In this document: positions 27,521-36,653 of the stretch, in pieces
Position numbering within the stretch: the first letter of the stretch is position 1
Layout of the letters: every line of letters starts with the position of its first letter
Assembly: GCA_041745295.1 (NCBI GenBank)
Contig: JBGTJE010000097.1
Location: forward strand, 124,001 to 188,000
Source of the DNA: JANMEB01 sp041745295
GTDB taxonomy: Bacteria; Planctomycetota; Planctomycetia; Pirellulales; Pirellulaceae
Reading direction: 5' to 3'
DNA length: 64,000 bases
The notes under the pieces: generated by a model
The model's database searches: none
What the model was told of the DNA's origin: nothing
Seen by the model: only the letters and a program-made list of their open reading frames with translations
Made by a program: the position numbers and the translations under genes

Positions 27521-28819
27521 ATGCGCAATGTGGTTGCGTTGATTTTGGGAGGGGGCCGCGGGACGCGACTTTTCCCGCTGACCTCGATTCGCTCCAAGCC
27601 CGCGGTGCCATTGGCGGGCAAATATAGGTTGATCGATGTTCCAATCTCGAATTGCATCAACAGCGAGATCAACCGAATCTACGTGCTGACGCAGTTTATG
27701 TCGGTCAGTCTGCACAATCACATTCGCCAGACCTATTCCTTCGACCATTTCAACGGCGGATTTGTCTCGTTGTTGGCTGCTCAAGAAACTCACGACGCAG
27801 CCCACACTTGGTTTCAAGGGACCGCGGACGCCGTCCGCAGGAACTTGGACTATATCGAAGAGCAGGGCATCGACTATGTGTTGATTTTATCCGGAGATCA
27901 GCTCTATCGCATGGACTATCGCCAACTGATCGCAACGCATCAACAAACGCACGCCGACGTGACGATTGCCTGCATCCCCGTCACGCGGAAAGAAGCCCGC
28001 TCGGTCGGAATCATGCGTGCCGACACTGTGGGGAGAGTTCTTGGTTTCTTGGAAAAACCACAAACCGAGGATGAAATCAACATGGTCCGAACCGATCCGA
28101 CTTGGATCGATAGCCGCGGCGTTGAGAGCAAGGGTCGCGATCTGCTTGCGAGCATGGGGATTTACGTCTTTAATCGCCAGACTCTGCTCGATGTCCTATA
28201 CAAGACGAACTATGCGGATTTTGGGCGCGAAGTCTTTCCGGCGGCTGTCCGTTCGCGCAACGTGCAGATGCATCTGTTCGACGACTATTGGGAGGACATT
28301 GGGACCATCCGAGCGTTTTACGAAGCCAATTTAAGTTTGGCCAGCGATCATCCGCCGTTGTTGTTGTCGTCTCCCGAAGCCCCCATTTTTTCCCGCCCGC
28401 GATTTCTGCCTCCCACTCGAATTGGAAATGCTCGAGTGAGCAACAGCCTGATCGCTGACGGATGCCGAATTTGTCACGGTGCAACCATCGAGAACAGTGT
28501 CGTCGGTCTGCGCTGCATCGTCGGTGCCAATGTGACGATTCGCAACTCGATCATCATGGGCGCCGATTTTTACGAGGATCGGGAGCGAAGCCAAAGCACC
28601 AGCCAAGCTCGTCCCGCTCTTGCGATTGGTGACGACGCGTTCATCGACGGGGCAATAATCGACAAGAACTGCTGCATCGGGCGCGGCGCCCGGATCGTGA
28701 ACGAGGCGCGAATTGAACATGCGGAGTCGAAGGACGGAGTCTGCGTGATTCGCGACCGAATCCCCGTGATCGTCAAAGGCTCCGTTCTCCGTGATGGTTG
28801 GCGGATTGACATTCGATGA
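27521..28819 (+). CDS. glgC: Glucose-1-phosphate adenylyltransferase (ADP-glucose pyrophosphorylase)
   Basis: 432 aa from the ATG at 27521 (MRNVVALILGGG). The frame is open to 27476, but that extension is not conserved-looking. The enzyme makes ADP-glucose from ATP and glucose-1-phosphate, the committed step of glycogen synthesis. Signatures: GGGRGTRLFPLTSIRSKPAV at the nucleotide site, LIDVPISNCINS, WFQGTADAVR, LSGDQLYRMDY with the catalytic Asp, FLEKP, and a C-terminal left-handed beta-helix (IGNARVSNSLIADGCRI onward). The sequence looks like the cyanobacterial/plant subgroup. Its stop overlaps the start of the next molybdoenzyme gene by 4 bp (ATGA), implying translational coupling, an unusual partner for glgC. 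Confidence 0.96.
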   Translation: MRNVVALILGGGRGTRLFPLTSIRSKPAVPLAGKYRLIDVPISNCINSEINRIYVLTQFMSVSLHNHIRQTYSFDHFNGGFVSLLAAQETHDAAHTWFQGTADAVRRNLDYIEEQGIDYVLILSGDQLYRMDYRQLIATHQQTHADVTIACIPVTRKEARSVGIMRADTVGRVLGFLEKPQTEDEINMVRTDPTWIDSRGVESKGRDLLASMGIYVFNRQTLLDVLYKTNYADFGREVFPAAVRSRNVQMHLFDDYWEDIGTIRAFYEANLSLASDHPPLLLSSPEAPIFSRPRFLPPTRIGNARVSNSLIADGCRICHGATIENSVVGLRCIVGANVTIRNSIIMGADFYEDRERSQSTSQARPALAIGDDAFIDGAIIDKNCCIGRGARIVNEARIEHAESKDGVCVIRDRIPVIVKGSVLRDGWRIDIR

Positions 28820-31677
28820 AACTTAAAAAGCGAACTTGGATCGAGCGACTTGCCACTTCGCTGCGGCTGATTCCCGATTTGGATGGAGCAGGAATCGAAC
28901 AACCGCTGGCGCGAATCAGTCCCGCCGCGCAATTGACGAGCTACCCCCCGGTCGAGCAATGGGACCAGTGGAGCGAATACGATCCGGCCTTTTGGCCGCG
29001 GCATCAGATTCGCCAGATGTCGATCGTGCCGACGACTTGCTTCAATTGCGAATCCGCGTGCGGGTTGCTCGGATTCGTCGACCAAAAGACCGGCCAAGTC
29101 GATCGGTTTGAAGGAAATCCACACCACCCGGGAAGTCGCGGTCGCAACTGCGCCAAAGGTCCGGCCACGATAAATCAAATCAAGGACACCGATCGCATTC
29201 TGTATCCCCTGCGCCGCGACGGTGCCCGCGGTTCCGGCAAATGGAAACGGGTCACATGGGACGCAGCTCTCGACGAAATTGCTTCGCGGATTGGCAAGGC
29301 GCTGCGCGAAAAGCGTCAAAACGAAGTCGTCTATCACGTCGGTCGCCCTGGCCACGAAGGATACATGGACCGCGTGCTCAAAGCGTGGGGTGTCGACGGC
29401 CACAACAGCCATACCAATATCTGCTCCTCGGGTGCGCGATTCGGCTACGCGATTTGGCAAGGCTACGACCGACCGTCTCCAGATCACGCCAATGCCAAGT
29501 TTATATTGCTGATAAGCGCGCACTTGGAGTCGGGGCATTACTTCAATCCGCATGCCCAGCGGATCGTCGAGGGAATGATGTCCGGGGCCAAATTGGCCGT
29601 GATGGATACGCGGCTTTCCAACACGGCCGCCGTCGCCGATTACTGGCTGCCGACGCAGCCGGGAAGCGAAGCCGCTGTATTGCTGGCGATGGCTCGGATT
29701 ATTTTGGACGAAGGCCTTTTTGATCGAGCATTTGTTCACGACTGGGTGAACTGGCAAGCGTATTTGCAGTACCGCGCGCCCGATTGGGAGCCAACGTTTG
29801 AGAATTTCATTCTCGCGTTGCGGGCGGAATACGCATCGTATACCCCCGAATTTGCCGAAGCCGAGTCGGGGCTTTCCGCCGCAACGATCGTGGATATTGC
29901 CCGCCAGATCGGCCGCGCCGGCTCTCAGTTCTCGGCGCACAACTGGCGGAGCGCGGCCAGCGGCAATCTGGGCGGCTGGGCGGTGGCCCGAGGTTTGCAC
30001 TTTCTCAACGTGCTTACGGGCAGCATCGGCACGCCCGGCGGAACGTCGCCCAGCGGCTGGCATAAGTTCAAGCCCACGTTTTTTGATTCACCACCGGCGC
30101 AGAAATTCTGGAATGAATTGCATTTTCCGCGCGAGTATCCGCTGGCCCACTACGAGATGAGCTTTTTGCTGCCCCATTTTCTTAAGGCCGGCCGCGGCAA
30201 AATCGACACCTACTTCACTCGGGTCTTCAATCCCGTTTGGAGCTATCCGGACGGATTCTCGTGGATCGAGATGCTATCCGCTGCCGATCAAATTGGGCTC
30301 CACGTTGCCCTCACACCGACTTGGAACGAGACGGCATTTTTTGCGGATTTCGTTTTGCCCATGGGGCACGCTTCCGAGCGACATGACTTGAATTCGTACG
30401 AAACCCACGCTTCGGTTTGGATCGCGTTTCGTCAACCGATCCTCCGCGAGGTGGCTCGTCGAGCCGGGCGTAATGTGCAATTCACCTTCGAGACAAATCC
30501 GGGCGAGGTTTGGGAAGAGGACGAGTTTTGGATCGAACTCTCGTGGCGGATCGATCCCACCGGCGAGCTCGGCATTCGCAAACACTTCACCTCTCCCTAC
30601 CGCGCCGACGAGAAAATCACAGTCGACGAATACTACCAATTCATTTTTGAGCACACCCCCGGATTGCCCGAAGCCGCAGCGACACAGGGCATATCACCAC
30701 TCGACTACATGCGCCGGTACGGGGCCTTTGAAGTTGAGCAAAAAGCCTATCGCCTGCACGAATCGGTCCTTTCCGACGAAGCACTGGCCGGTTCGCAGAC
30801 CGACGCTCGCTCGCCGGTCATATCGAAATCTGGAACGCCGATTGGAATTCAAATCAACGGACGGGCTTGCATCGGGTTTCCCACACCGTCGCGGAAACAA
30901 GAACTGTATTCGGCGACCTTGAAGCAGTGGGGTTGGCCCGAATACGTGCTGCCGACCTACATCAAATCGCACGTCCACCCGGAGCAGATCGACCGAGCGA
31001 AGAACGAGTTCGTCTTAACACCGACATTTCGTTTGCCCACGTTGATTCACTCGCGGTCGGGGAATGCTAAGTGGCTGGCCGAAATTTCAAACCGCAATCC
31101 GCTTTGGATGCATACAGACGATGCAGCCCACATCGGAGTTCACCATGGTGATCTGGTTCGCGTGACGTCGCAGATCGGCTATTTTGTCGATCGCGTTTGG
31201 ACAACGGAGGGCCTGAAACCCGGTGTCGTCGCTTGCTCGCACCATCTGGGTCGTTGGCGACGCCCGCAGGATCCGCCCGCCAATCGTTGGGCGACGAACG
31301 TCGTCGACATCGAGTCGCCACGTCAGGGGGTCTGGCGAATGCGTAGCGCTGGAGCAATTGCTCCTTATTCTAGCGCCGATCCCGATTCGGGTCGTATCTT
31401 TTGGAATGACGGCGGCGTGCCACAGAATTTGATTTTTCCGGTGCAGCCCGATCCGATCAGCGGCATGCATTGCTGGCATCAAAAAGTCACGGTCGCGGCC
31501 GCGCAGCCCAATGATCGCTACGGCGACGTCGAAGTCGACACGAACAAGTCGTTCGAAGTCTTTCAACAATGGCTGGCCTTGACGCGCCCCGCGGACCAAC
31601 CCGATCGCCTACGTCGCCCGCTTTGGCTCAATCGTCCCTTACGGCCGGAAACAGAAGCGTTTTATGCCGGAACGTAG
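28816..31677 (+). CDS. Molybdopterin oxidoreductase catalytic subunit with [4Fe-4S] cluster (DMSO reductase superfamily)
   Basis: 953 aa. The cluster motif is CFNCESACGLLG...NCAKG (C75, C78, C82, C112), typical of complex iron-sulfur molybdoenzymes. The likely Mo ligand is C203 in HTNICSSGARFGY. MGD-binding patches include HVGRPGHEGYMDR, LAVMDTRLSNTAAVADYWLP and HNWRSAASGNLGGWAVARGL. The C-terminal cap domain begins near VLTPTFRLPTLIHSRSGNAKWL and has HTDDAAHIGVHHGDLVRV. No Tat signal is visible, so the catalytic site probably faces the cytoplasm. Its start codon overlaps the glgC stop. A plausible electron-transfer partner, a four-cluster ferredoxin/NrfD fusion, is at 39916-41610 on the other strand. 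Substrate not predictable. Confidence 0.9.
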   Translation: MKLKKRTWIERLATSLRLIPDLDGAGIEQPLARISPAAQLTSYPPVEQWDQWSEYDPAFWPRHQIRQMSIVPTTCFNCESACGLLGFVDQKTGQVDRFEGNPHHPGSRGRNCAKGPATINQIKDTDRILYPLRRDGARGSGKWKRVTWDAALDEIASRIGKALREKRQNEVVYHVGRPGHEGYMDRVLKAWGVDGHNSHTNICSSGARFGYAIWQGYDRPSPDHANAKFILLISAHLESGHYFNPHAQRIVEGMMSGAKLAVMDTRLSNTAAVADYWLPTQPGSEAAVLLAMARIILDEGLFDRAFVHDWVNWQAYLQYRAPDWEPTFENFILALRAEYASYTPEFAEAESGLSAATIVDIARQIGRAGSQFSAHNWRSAASGNLGGWAVARGLHFLNVLTGSIGTPGGTSPSGWHKFKPTFFDSPPAQKFWNELHFPREYPLAHYEMSFLLPHFLKAGRGKIDTYFTRVFNPVWSYPDGFSWIEMLSAADQIGLHVALTPTWNETAFFADFVLPMGHASERHDLNSYETHASVWIAFRQPILREVARRAGRNVQFTFETNPGEVWEEDEFWIELSWRIDPTGELGIRKHFTSPYRADEKITVDEYYQFIFEHTPGLPEAAATQGISPLDYMRRYGAFEVEQKAYRLHESVLSDEALAGSQTDARSPVISKSGTPIGIQINGRACIGFPTPSRKQELYSATLKQWGWPEYVLPTYIKSHVHPEQIDRAKNEFVLTPTFRLPTLIHSRSGNAKWLAEISNRNPLWMHTDDAAHIGVHHGDLVRVTSQIGYFVDRVWTTEGLKPGVVACSHHLGRWRRPQDPPANRWATNVVDIESPRQGVWRMRSAGAIAPYSSADPDSGRIFWNDGGVPQNLIFPVQPDPISGMHCWHQKVTVAAAQPNDRYGDVEVDTNKSFEVFQQWLALTRPADQPDRLRRPLWLNRPLRPETEAFYAGT

Positions 31678-31690
31678 CCGAATTCGTGCT

Positions 31691-31775
31691 CGTTTAACGC
31701 CAAGCCGAAGGCGACGGCAGAGACGCCGGCAGGCGAAGAAGGAGTAAGCCGACGCCCTCGGCTTGGCGTTAAACG
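31691..31775. repeat. Palindromic element, copy 2 (23-bp arms, 39-bp loop)
   Basis: Arms 31691-31713 and 31753-31775 match with one mismatch (CGTTTAACGCCAAGCCGAAG and mate). Arm sequence is shared with the element at 10939-10997 apart from a compensated G/C change, while the loop differs in length and sequence. It starts 14 bp after the molybdoenzyme stop, a position fitting transcription termination or 3'-end protection. Confidence 0.85.
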
Positions 31776-31838
31776 AAGAAGCGACGCAGCTCAGGGTACT
31801 TTATCCCAACTTTCAACATCTTGGAGGCGCGAATCTCG

Positions 31839-33992
31839 ATGTACCGCGCAGTATTGATTCAGTGGATTTGTGGCGTAGCACTTGGTTGGTTCTCGTCCAC
31901 GTTGATGGGGCAAACAGACTTTCATTCACCGCCGATTGAAGATTGCATTTCAGTTCGCGTCGGAGCAACGGGGCAGGCCATTCATTGGGATCAAATGATG
32001 ATGGATCTGGCGACTGCGGATGTCGTCTTCTTGGGTGAGACGCACGACGACGATACGACTCATCGCGTGGAATGGGCAGTGTACGAAGGACTCTTGGCGC
32101 GGCGCGACTCCAAAGTCGTCTTGGCCTTGGAGATGTTCGAGCGAGATGTCCAGCCACAGCTGGACGAATACTTGGCGGGAAAAATCGACGAGAAGGCGTT
32201 TCTTGCGTCAGCTCGACCTTGGCAAAACTATCATGAAGCCTACCGTCCCATGGTGGAAAAGGCCAAGTCGGTTGGCGCGCCGGTTGTCGCGTCGAACTTT
32301 CCGCGTCCCATTCGCATGAAAATGATGGGCGACGCCGAAAAGGCCTTGCAAAGCTTGGGCAATGATCGCGGACTGGCCCCTGCCGAGTTCCTGCCCAATT
32401 CGGAAGTGTACTGGAAGAGAACCGACAACGCAGTCCGCGGCCATTTGGGGATGATGCAAGCGATGGAGGGAGCCGATCGCCGCTATTCAACGCAGTCGCT
32501 TTGGGATAATTCGATGGGAGAATCGTGCGCCCTGGCTCTCGACCGAAATCCCGGCTTCAGCGTCGTTCATGTCAACGGTGGTTTTCATACGTCGTACTGG
32601 GACGGAACCGCCGGGCAACTGAAAAAACGCAAACCCGATTGCAAAATCAAAACTGTTTCGATCGTGCCGGCAACTAGTCCGTCGAGCGAACGATTAAAGG
32701 GAGCTCCGGTCGCCGATTACGTTGTCTTGGCCGAACAGCTTGCGACCAACATCAACGAAGAAAAATGGTCGGTGTTCGTCAACCGTAAAACCGATTATCA
32801 GCTTCATGTGCCTGCGAACGCATCGCCGGAAAATCGCGTGCCGCTTCTCATTTGGCTTGGCAGCGACGGGCAAGCATCCGGCGATGGCTTGAAGTTCTGG
32901 CACGCGGCGTTGGGCGAGCAAGCGGCCGTACTTGTCCTTGATCCCCCGTTTCGCGAATTGCAACGGGACCTTAGCAATGGCGGTCGTTGGTTTTGGGCCG
33001 ACAGCTTTTCCGAAGATGTTTCGGCAATGATTGCCGCTATCGAACGAAGTTGGAGCTATGCTCTTGAACGATATCCGATTGACCCCAACCGTGTTTGCTT
33101 GGCCGGGGAGGGAACCGGCGCCACTGTGGTCGCCGCCACAACACTGTTGACCGATCGCATGAGCGTCAATTCGGTGGCGATTCAACCTCGGCAATACGCC
33201 AAGATCAAGGACTTTCCCTTGCCGTTGCTCGAAGACTGGGGAACGGAGCAACCCCCTCGACGGGCGTTGCAGATCATCGCCAGCCCATTCGATGGCGAAT
33301 GGTGGAAGGGTGAGCTCAAGGAATACGAGACCGTGGGATTGAGCGCGAGATGGGCCGACGCGGATGTTGATCCGTGGAGTCATTTTGAGCAAGTCGATCA
33401 TATCATTCGCGATGCTTTGAGTATCGAAGTAAGGTCAACGCCGGAGAATGTTGGCCGACGGTACGTTCAGGTCGATTCGAAATCACCTTTGCACTTGATT
33501 TGGGCGCGGCTTGCAGCGCAACGAGCCTCCACAGACGGATCCCTATGCGTTGCGGTAACAAATCCTCCTGATTCTGCGGTCGCACGACCATTCTCGGTGA
33601 CTATTTCCCCAGAAACACTCTCAAATCCAGAAGCGTTGCCAAAGTGCCCCGGCGCATTTGGAGGCACGACGATCATGGTTATTGATGCAGAATCGGACAA
33701 CGCAGAATTTTCTCGTTGGCTTGATCTGGAAAAAACGGATCCGCTGAATAAGTCCAGTCGGTTTCATCGCTTGCGGATTGCAACGAGCGGCGCTGGTGAC
33801 CACGGATTGGCGAATGTTCTCAAGACACTGTTTAACGAAAAGCGAACCAACGTCTTGATTGTGCCGGCGACGTTTTATGCGGGTGAAGGGCTGATGCGCG
33901 AATTGGAAACTAATGCCGCAAACTTCGCCGACCGCATGACCATTCAGTGGCTTCCCGGCTTGGGAGGCCAGAAACTACCGCTGTCGGAGTAA
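31839..33992 (+). CDS. ChaN-like (haem-binding uptake family) protein fused to a hydrolase-like domain
   Basis: 717 aa from the ATG at 31839 (GGAGG 11 bases upstream; the TTG at 31821 is less likely). Residues 1-25 are a signal peptide. Residues about 35-275 match the ChaN/Tiki-like family (PF04187 type): VVFLGETHDDDTTHR with the conserved Glu and His, VVLALEMFERDVQP, and VVHVNGGFHTSYWDG. Characterised ChaN is an iron-regulated lipoprotein that binds haem. From about 310 to 530 an alpha/beta-hydrolase-like domain follows (YPIDPNRVCLAGEGTGATVV), but the nucleophile elbow reads GEGTG, with no Ser. The last 170 residues are unrecognised. Probably periplasmic. It is preceded by the palindrome and shares no operon with the molybdoenzyme. 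Confidence 0.75.
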   Translation: MYRAVLIQWICGVALGWFSSTLMGQTDFHSPPIEDCISVRVGATGQAIHWDQMMMDLATADVVFLGETHDDDTTHRVEWAVYEGLLARRDSKVVLALEMFERDVQPQLDEYLAGKIDEKAFLASARPWQNYHEAYRPMVEKAKSVGAPVVASNFPRPIRMKMMGDAEKALQSLGNDRGLAPAEFLPNSEVYWKRTDNAVRGHLGMMQAMEGADRRYSTQSLWDNSMGESCALALDRNPGFSVVHVNGGFHTSYWDGTAGQLKKRKPDCKIKTVSIVPATSPSSERLKGAPVADYVVLAEQLATNINEEKWSVFVNRKTDYQLHVPANASPENRVPLLIWLGSDGQASGDGLKFWHAALGEQAAVLVLDPPFRELQRDLSNGGRWFWADSFSEDVSAMIAAIERSWSYALERYPIDPNRVCLAGEGTGATVVAATTLLTDRMSVNSVAIQPRQYAKIKDFPLPLLEDWGTEQPPRRALQIIASPFDGEWWKGELKEYETVGLSARWADADVDPWSHFEQVDHIIRDALSIEVRSTPENVGRRYVQVDSKSPLHLIWARLAAQRASTDGSLCVAVTNPPDSAVARPFSVTISPETLSNPEALPKCPGAFGGTTIMVIDAESDNAEFSRWLDLEKTDPLNKSSRFHRLRIATSGAGDHGLANVLKTLFNEKRTNVLIVPATFYAGEGLMRELETNAANFADRMTIQWLPGLGGQKLPLSE

Positions 33993-34157
33993 CGGCCTGT
34001 CCTTATCCGACGAGGCGAAATGGATTGCGACATCTTCGTGGTTCCCACGCCCTTCGAAGACTCAGGGGCGTGCCACCCGAAAACGGCGAATGACCTAACC
34101 TGAAGTATCGACAATGCACTGGGCGGATCACGTCGAGTGCCAAAACTAATCCGATGC

Positions 34158-34655
34158 ATGAACGTATTGATTTCGACCGCGACCGTTGACGATGCGCCTG
34201 AAATCGCGTTGTTGCGAAACACGGTTGCCGAAGATTTGTGCCGCGAATTTGGCCCTGGCTTTTGGTCGCATACGGAAAGCGAGCGGGGAGTCCTGCGCGG
34301 GATCAACGCGTCGCGAGTGCTCATTGCGCGAGTCGAACGTGAAATCATTGCCACTCTGCGATTGACTACCAAGAAGCCGTGGGCCATCGATCCCGATTAT
34401 TTTGCACCGGCAAAATGCCCACTTTACCTGGTCGATATGGCCGTTTCGCCAGGTCATCAGAGAAAGGGAGTTGGGCGGCAATCAATGCATGCCGCCCAAG
34501 CCGTTGCTTGGGACTGGCCTGCCGACGCGATTCGGTTGGATGCATTTGACGCGCCCGCCGGCGCGGGTGGATTCTATGAAAGATGCGGTTATCGTGAAAA
34601 GGGACGAGTTACCTATCGGAAAACGCCTTTAATTTATTTTGAACTACTGCCTTGA
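34158..34655 (+). CDS. GNAT family N-acetyltransferase
   Basis: 165 aa from the ATG at 34158 (MNVLISTATVDDAPEIALLR); an in-frame GTG at 34137 is the alternative. The acetyl-CoA-binding motif A is clear: LYLVDMAVSPGHQRKGVGRQ, with the Q/R-x-x-G-x-G loop. RLDAFDAPAGAGGFYERCGY gives motif B and ends in the usual FYERCGY. The family moves acetyl from acetyl-CoA to an amine; the acceptor is unknown. It is separated by 177 bp of partly repetitive DNA from the following hydrolase gene, so co-transcription is uncertain. Confidence 0.88.
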   Translation: MNVLISTATVDDAPEIALLRNTVAEDLCREFGPGFWSHTESERGVLRGINASRVLIARVEREIIATLRLTTKKPWAIDPDYFAPAKCPLYLVDMAVSPGHQRKGVGRQSMHAAQAVAWDWPADAIRLDAFDAPAGAGGFYERCGYREKGRVTYRKTPLIYFELLP

Positions 34656-34832
34656 TGAGGCAGACCGAGATCAGTCTGACTAATGTCGGACGCTGCCGTT
34701 TCGTAAAATTCGATCTAGAATTCCAACGGAACAAATTATTGGAAGTGCAAAAAAGCACTTCAACGCGAACGAGTAGTGAAAACGCGAGAATCAGCCGGCT
34801 CACGCCGGCCGCTCGCCTAAGGATTAGTGAAC

Positions 34833-35510
34833 ATGGCGAGTTCATCGTCACAGCGGATCAAGCAGCGCGAGGTCACGATCGATTGCGGAAAGCGTCGATT
34901 GCAAGGTGCTTTGGCGGTTCCGGAGGGAGCCACCGCAGTAGTCGCCTTCGCCCACGGCAGCGGTAGCGGCCGCCATAGCGTGCGCAACCAATTTGTCGCC
35001 CAGTTTCTGCAAAAAGGCGGGCTGGCTTCGTTATTGCTCGATCTATTGGAACCGGCAGAAGCCGAGGATCGACGCAATGTGTTTGATATCCAACTGCTTG
35101 CATCACGACTGATTTGTGCTGTGGATTGGTTGAACGAAGACCACGAAACGCGGGAACTGGAGATTGGATATTTTGGAGCAAGCACGGGGGCCGCGGCCGC
35201 ATTAGTCGCCGAATCGCGTCAACCGAATCGAGTCGCTGCGATTGTCTCGCGTGGCGGTCGTCCAGATTTGGCTGGCGACGCATTGCTCACGGTGCAAGCC
35301 CCGACTTTGTTAATCGTTGGCGGCGACGACCATGAAGTATTGCAACTCAATCGATCGGCGTTGCAACGCTTAGGTTGCCCGAAGGAGCTAGTCGTGATAC
35401 CGGGCGCCACGCATTTGTTTCCAGAGGCGGGGGCGTTGGAAGAGGTTGCGCAATTGGCTCGAAGTTGGTTTGTTCGCTATTTTCTGCCCAATCCGTCAAC
35501 GGAGGTCTGA
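34833..35510 (+). CDS. Alpha/beta hydrolase, dienelactone-hydrolase-like
   Basis: 225 aa from the ATG at 34833 with AAGGA nine bases upstream. The catalytic triad is visible: nucleophile Ser in GYFGASTGAA, Asp in LLIVGGDDHEV, His in PGATHLFPE. VVAFAHGSGSGRHSVRNQFV holds the oxyanion His-Gly. There is no signal peptide. Its stop region contains the GGAGG of the next gene (ATG only 3 bp later), so the two are translationally coupled. The same pairing, sometimes as one fused protein (for example Rv0571c of Mycobacterium tuberculosis), recurs in bacteria. The substrate is unknown. Confidence 0.88.
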   Translation: MASSSSQRIKQREVTIDCGKRRLQGALAVPEGATAVVAFAHGSGSGRHSVRNQFVAQFLQKGGLASLLLDLLEPAEAEDRRNVFDIQLLASRLICAVDWLNEDHETRELEIGYFGASTGAAAALVAESRQPNRVAAIVSRGGRPDLAGDALLTVQAPTLLIVGGDDHEVLQLNRSALQRLGCPKELVVIPGATHLFPEAGALEEVAQLARSWFVRYFLPNPSTEV

Positions 35511-35512
35511 TC

Positions 35513-36199
35513 ATGAACGCCCCCACAAAATTTCTCCACCGCAAGGACGCCGGGCTCCACCTTGCCGCTCGATTGAAAGGACGCCCCTTTCATAACCCTC
35601 TAGTGTTGGCAATTCCGCGGGGCGGCGTAGTCATCGGCGCCATTTTGGCGAAAGAGCTCGGCGCCGAGCTGGACGTCGTTTTGTCACGTAAGCTACGTGC
35701 CCCATCGCAGCCCGAGCTGGCGGTTGGGGCGATATCCGAAGACGGCCAGGCCTATCTCAATGAATCGGCTGAGGACGCCCTCATCGGGATGGAGGGATAT
35801 CTTCACAAGGAGCGACAGCACCAGTTGGCTGAGATTGAACAGCGCAAGCATTTGGTCCGAAGCGTTCGCCCGCAAGCATCAATTCAAGGTCGGACTGTGA
35901 TTGTAACCGACGACGGGCTGGCCACGGGCTCGACGATGATTGCGGCCCTGCAGTCCATTCGCCCGCGCCATCCCGAACGGCTCATCGTGGCTGTGCCCGT
36001 CGGTTCTCCGGATCGACTCGCCGATGTGGCAAAATATTGTGACGAAGTTGTGCACGTGTTGGCTCCGCAGCATTTCTGGACCATCGGACAGTTCTATGAC
36101 AACTTCGATCCCGTTGAGGACGAGCAGATGATCAGGCTTTTGCGGGAGTCTGCCCCGCGAGAAAAACCAGCTTCCGAATCCAAGCCCGAGCGAATCTGA
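35513..36199 (+). CDS. Phosphoribosyltransferase-domain protein
   Basis: 228 aa from the ATG at 35513, whose GGAGG lies at the end of the hydrolase gene. The PRPP loop is VIVTDDGLATGSTM, the family's ED-DGxxTGxT pattern. The flexible region is DVVLSRKLRAPSQPELAVGA, with AIPRGGVVIGAILAKEL upstream. This orphan PRTase group regularly accompanies dienelactone-hydrolase-like proteins and is not assigned to a base-salvage reaction. The C-terminus is short and charged. Cytoplasmic. The base substrate is unknown. Confidence 0.9.
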   Translation: MNAPTKFLHRKDAGLHLAARLKGRPFHNPLVLAIPRGGVVIGAILAKELGAELDVVLSRKLRAPSQPELAVGAISEDGQAYLNESAEDALIGMEGYLHKERQHQLAEIEQRKHLVRSVRPQASIQGRTVIVTDDGLATGSTMIAALQSIRPRHPERLIVAVPVGSPDRLADVAKYCDEVVHVLAPQHFWTIGQFYDNFDPVEDEQMIRLLRESAPREKPASESKPERI

Positions 36200-36653
36200 A
36201 AAAGCACACTATGACTTGGTGTCATTCCAGGCTGAGACCCGGAATTCAGACCGGCGTGTCTGAAGCTATCTCTGGAATCCCGTCTGCGCGAAAATGACGA
36301 GCCGACGCAGCTCATTCGCCAGAATTTTGGCCGGATCTTTGCCGAGTTCTGTCGGCGTATGGAACGCACCTGAACCACGAAGAATCAGCGGGCTCTCGCG
36401 CGCCGCTCGCCAAGCCTCGAAGTCCACGTTTGCTTCGTGCCAGCAACGGCGTAAGAGTCGCCATGTTGCTTTCGGAAATCCCGCGGCGCGGCGCAGGCCG
36501 CTAGCTCGATGGCCGGTCTGCAATTGCATCCAATATTCGACTTGTCGCGCGCGGTTGAATTCGGTATTTATCCCGCGGTCGATCCCGCAAACACGACCCT
36601 GTTGGCGATGGACAAGCTACGAGCCGATACCGGTTGGCAGAAGGACGTACTGC
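36200..36653. other. Intergenic region with repeat fragments
   Basis: At 36221-36250 there is a copy of the CATTCCAGGCTGAGACCCGG element. At 36312-36345 there is a fragment of the CGCCAGAATTTTGGCCG repeat. Around 36380-36410 is a GAATCAGCGGGCTC...GCCGCTCGCC repeat related to 34785-34820. The long frame open through this region upstream of the POTRA gene is not protein-like before residue MDDPHVG. Confidence 0.6.

Noticed and set aside
27282..27542. 86-codon frame upstream of glgC
   Set aside because: It overlaps the glgC start, has no clear ribosome-binding site and resembles no protein I know.
28570..30063. 497-codon minus-strand frame across glgC and the molybdoenzyme
   Set aside because: Both underlying genes are unmistakable on the plus strand. 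The antisense frame is Arg-rich with no domain.
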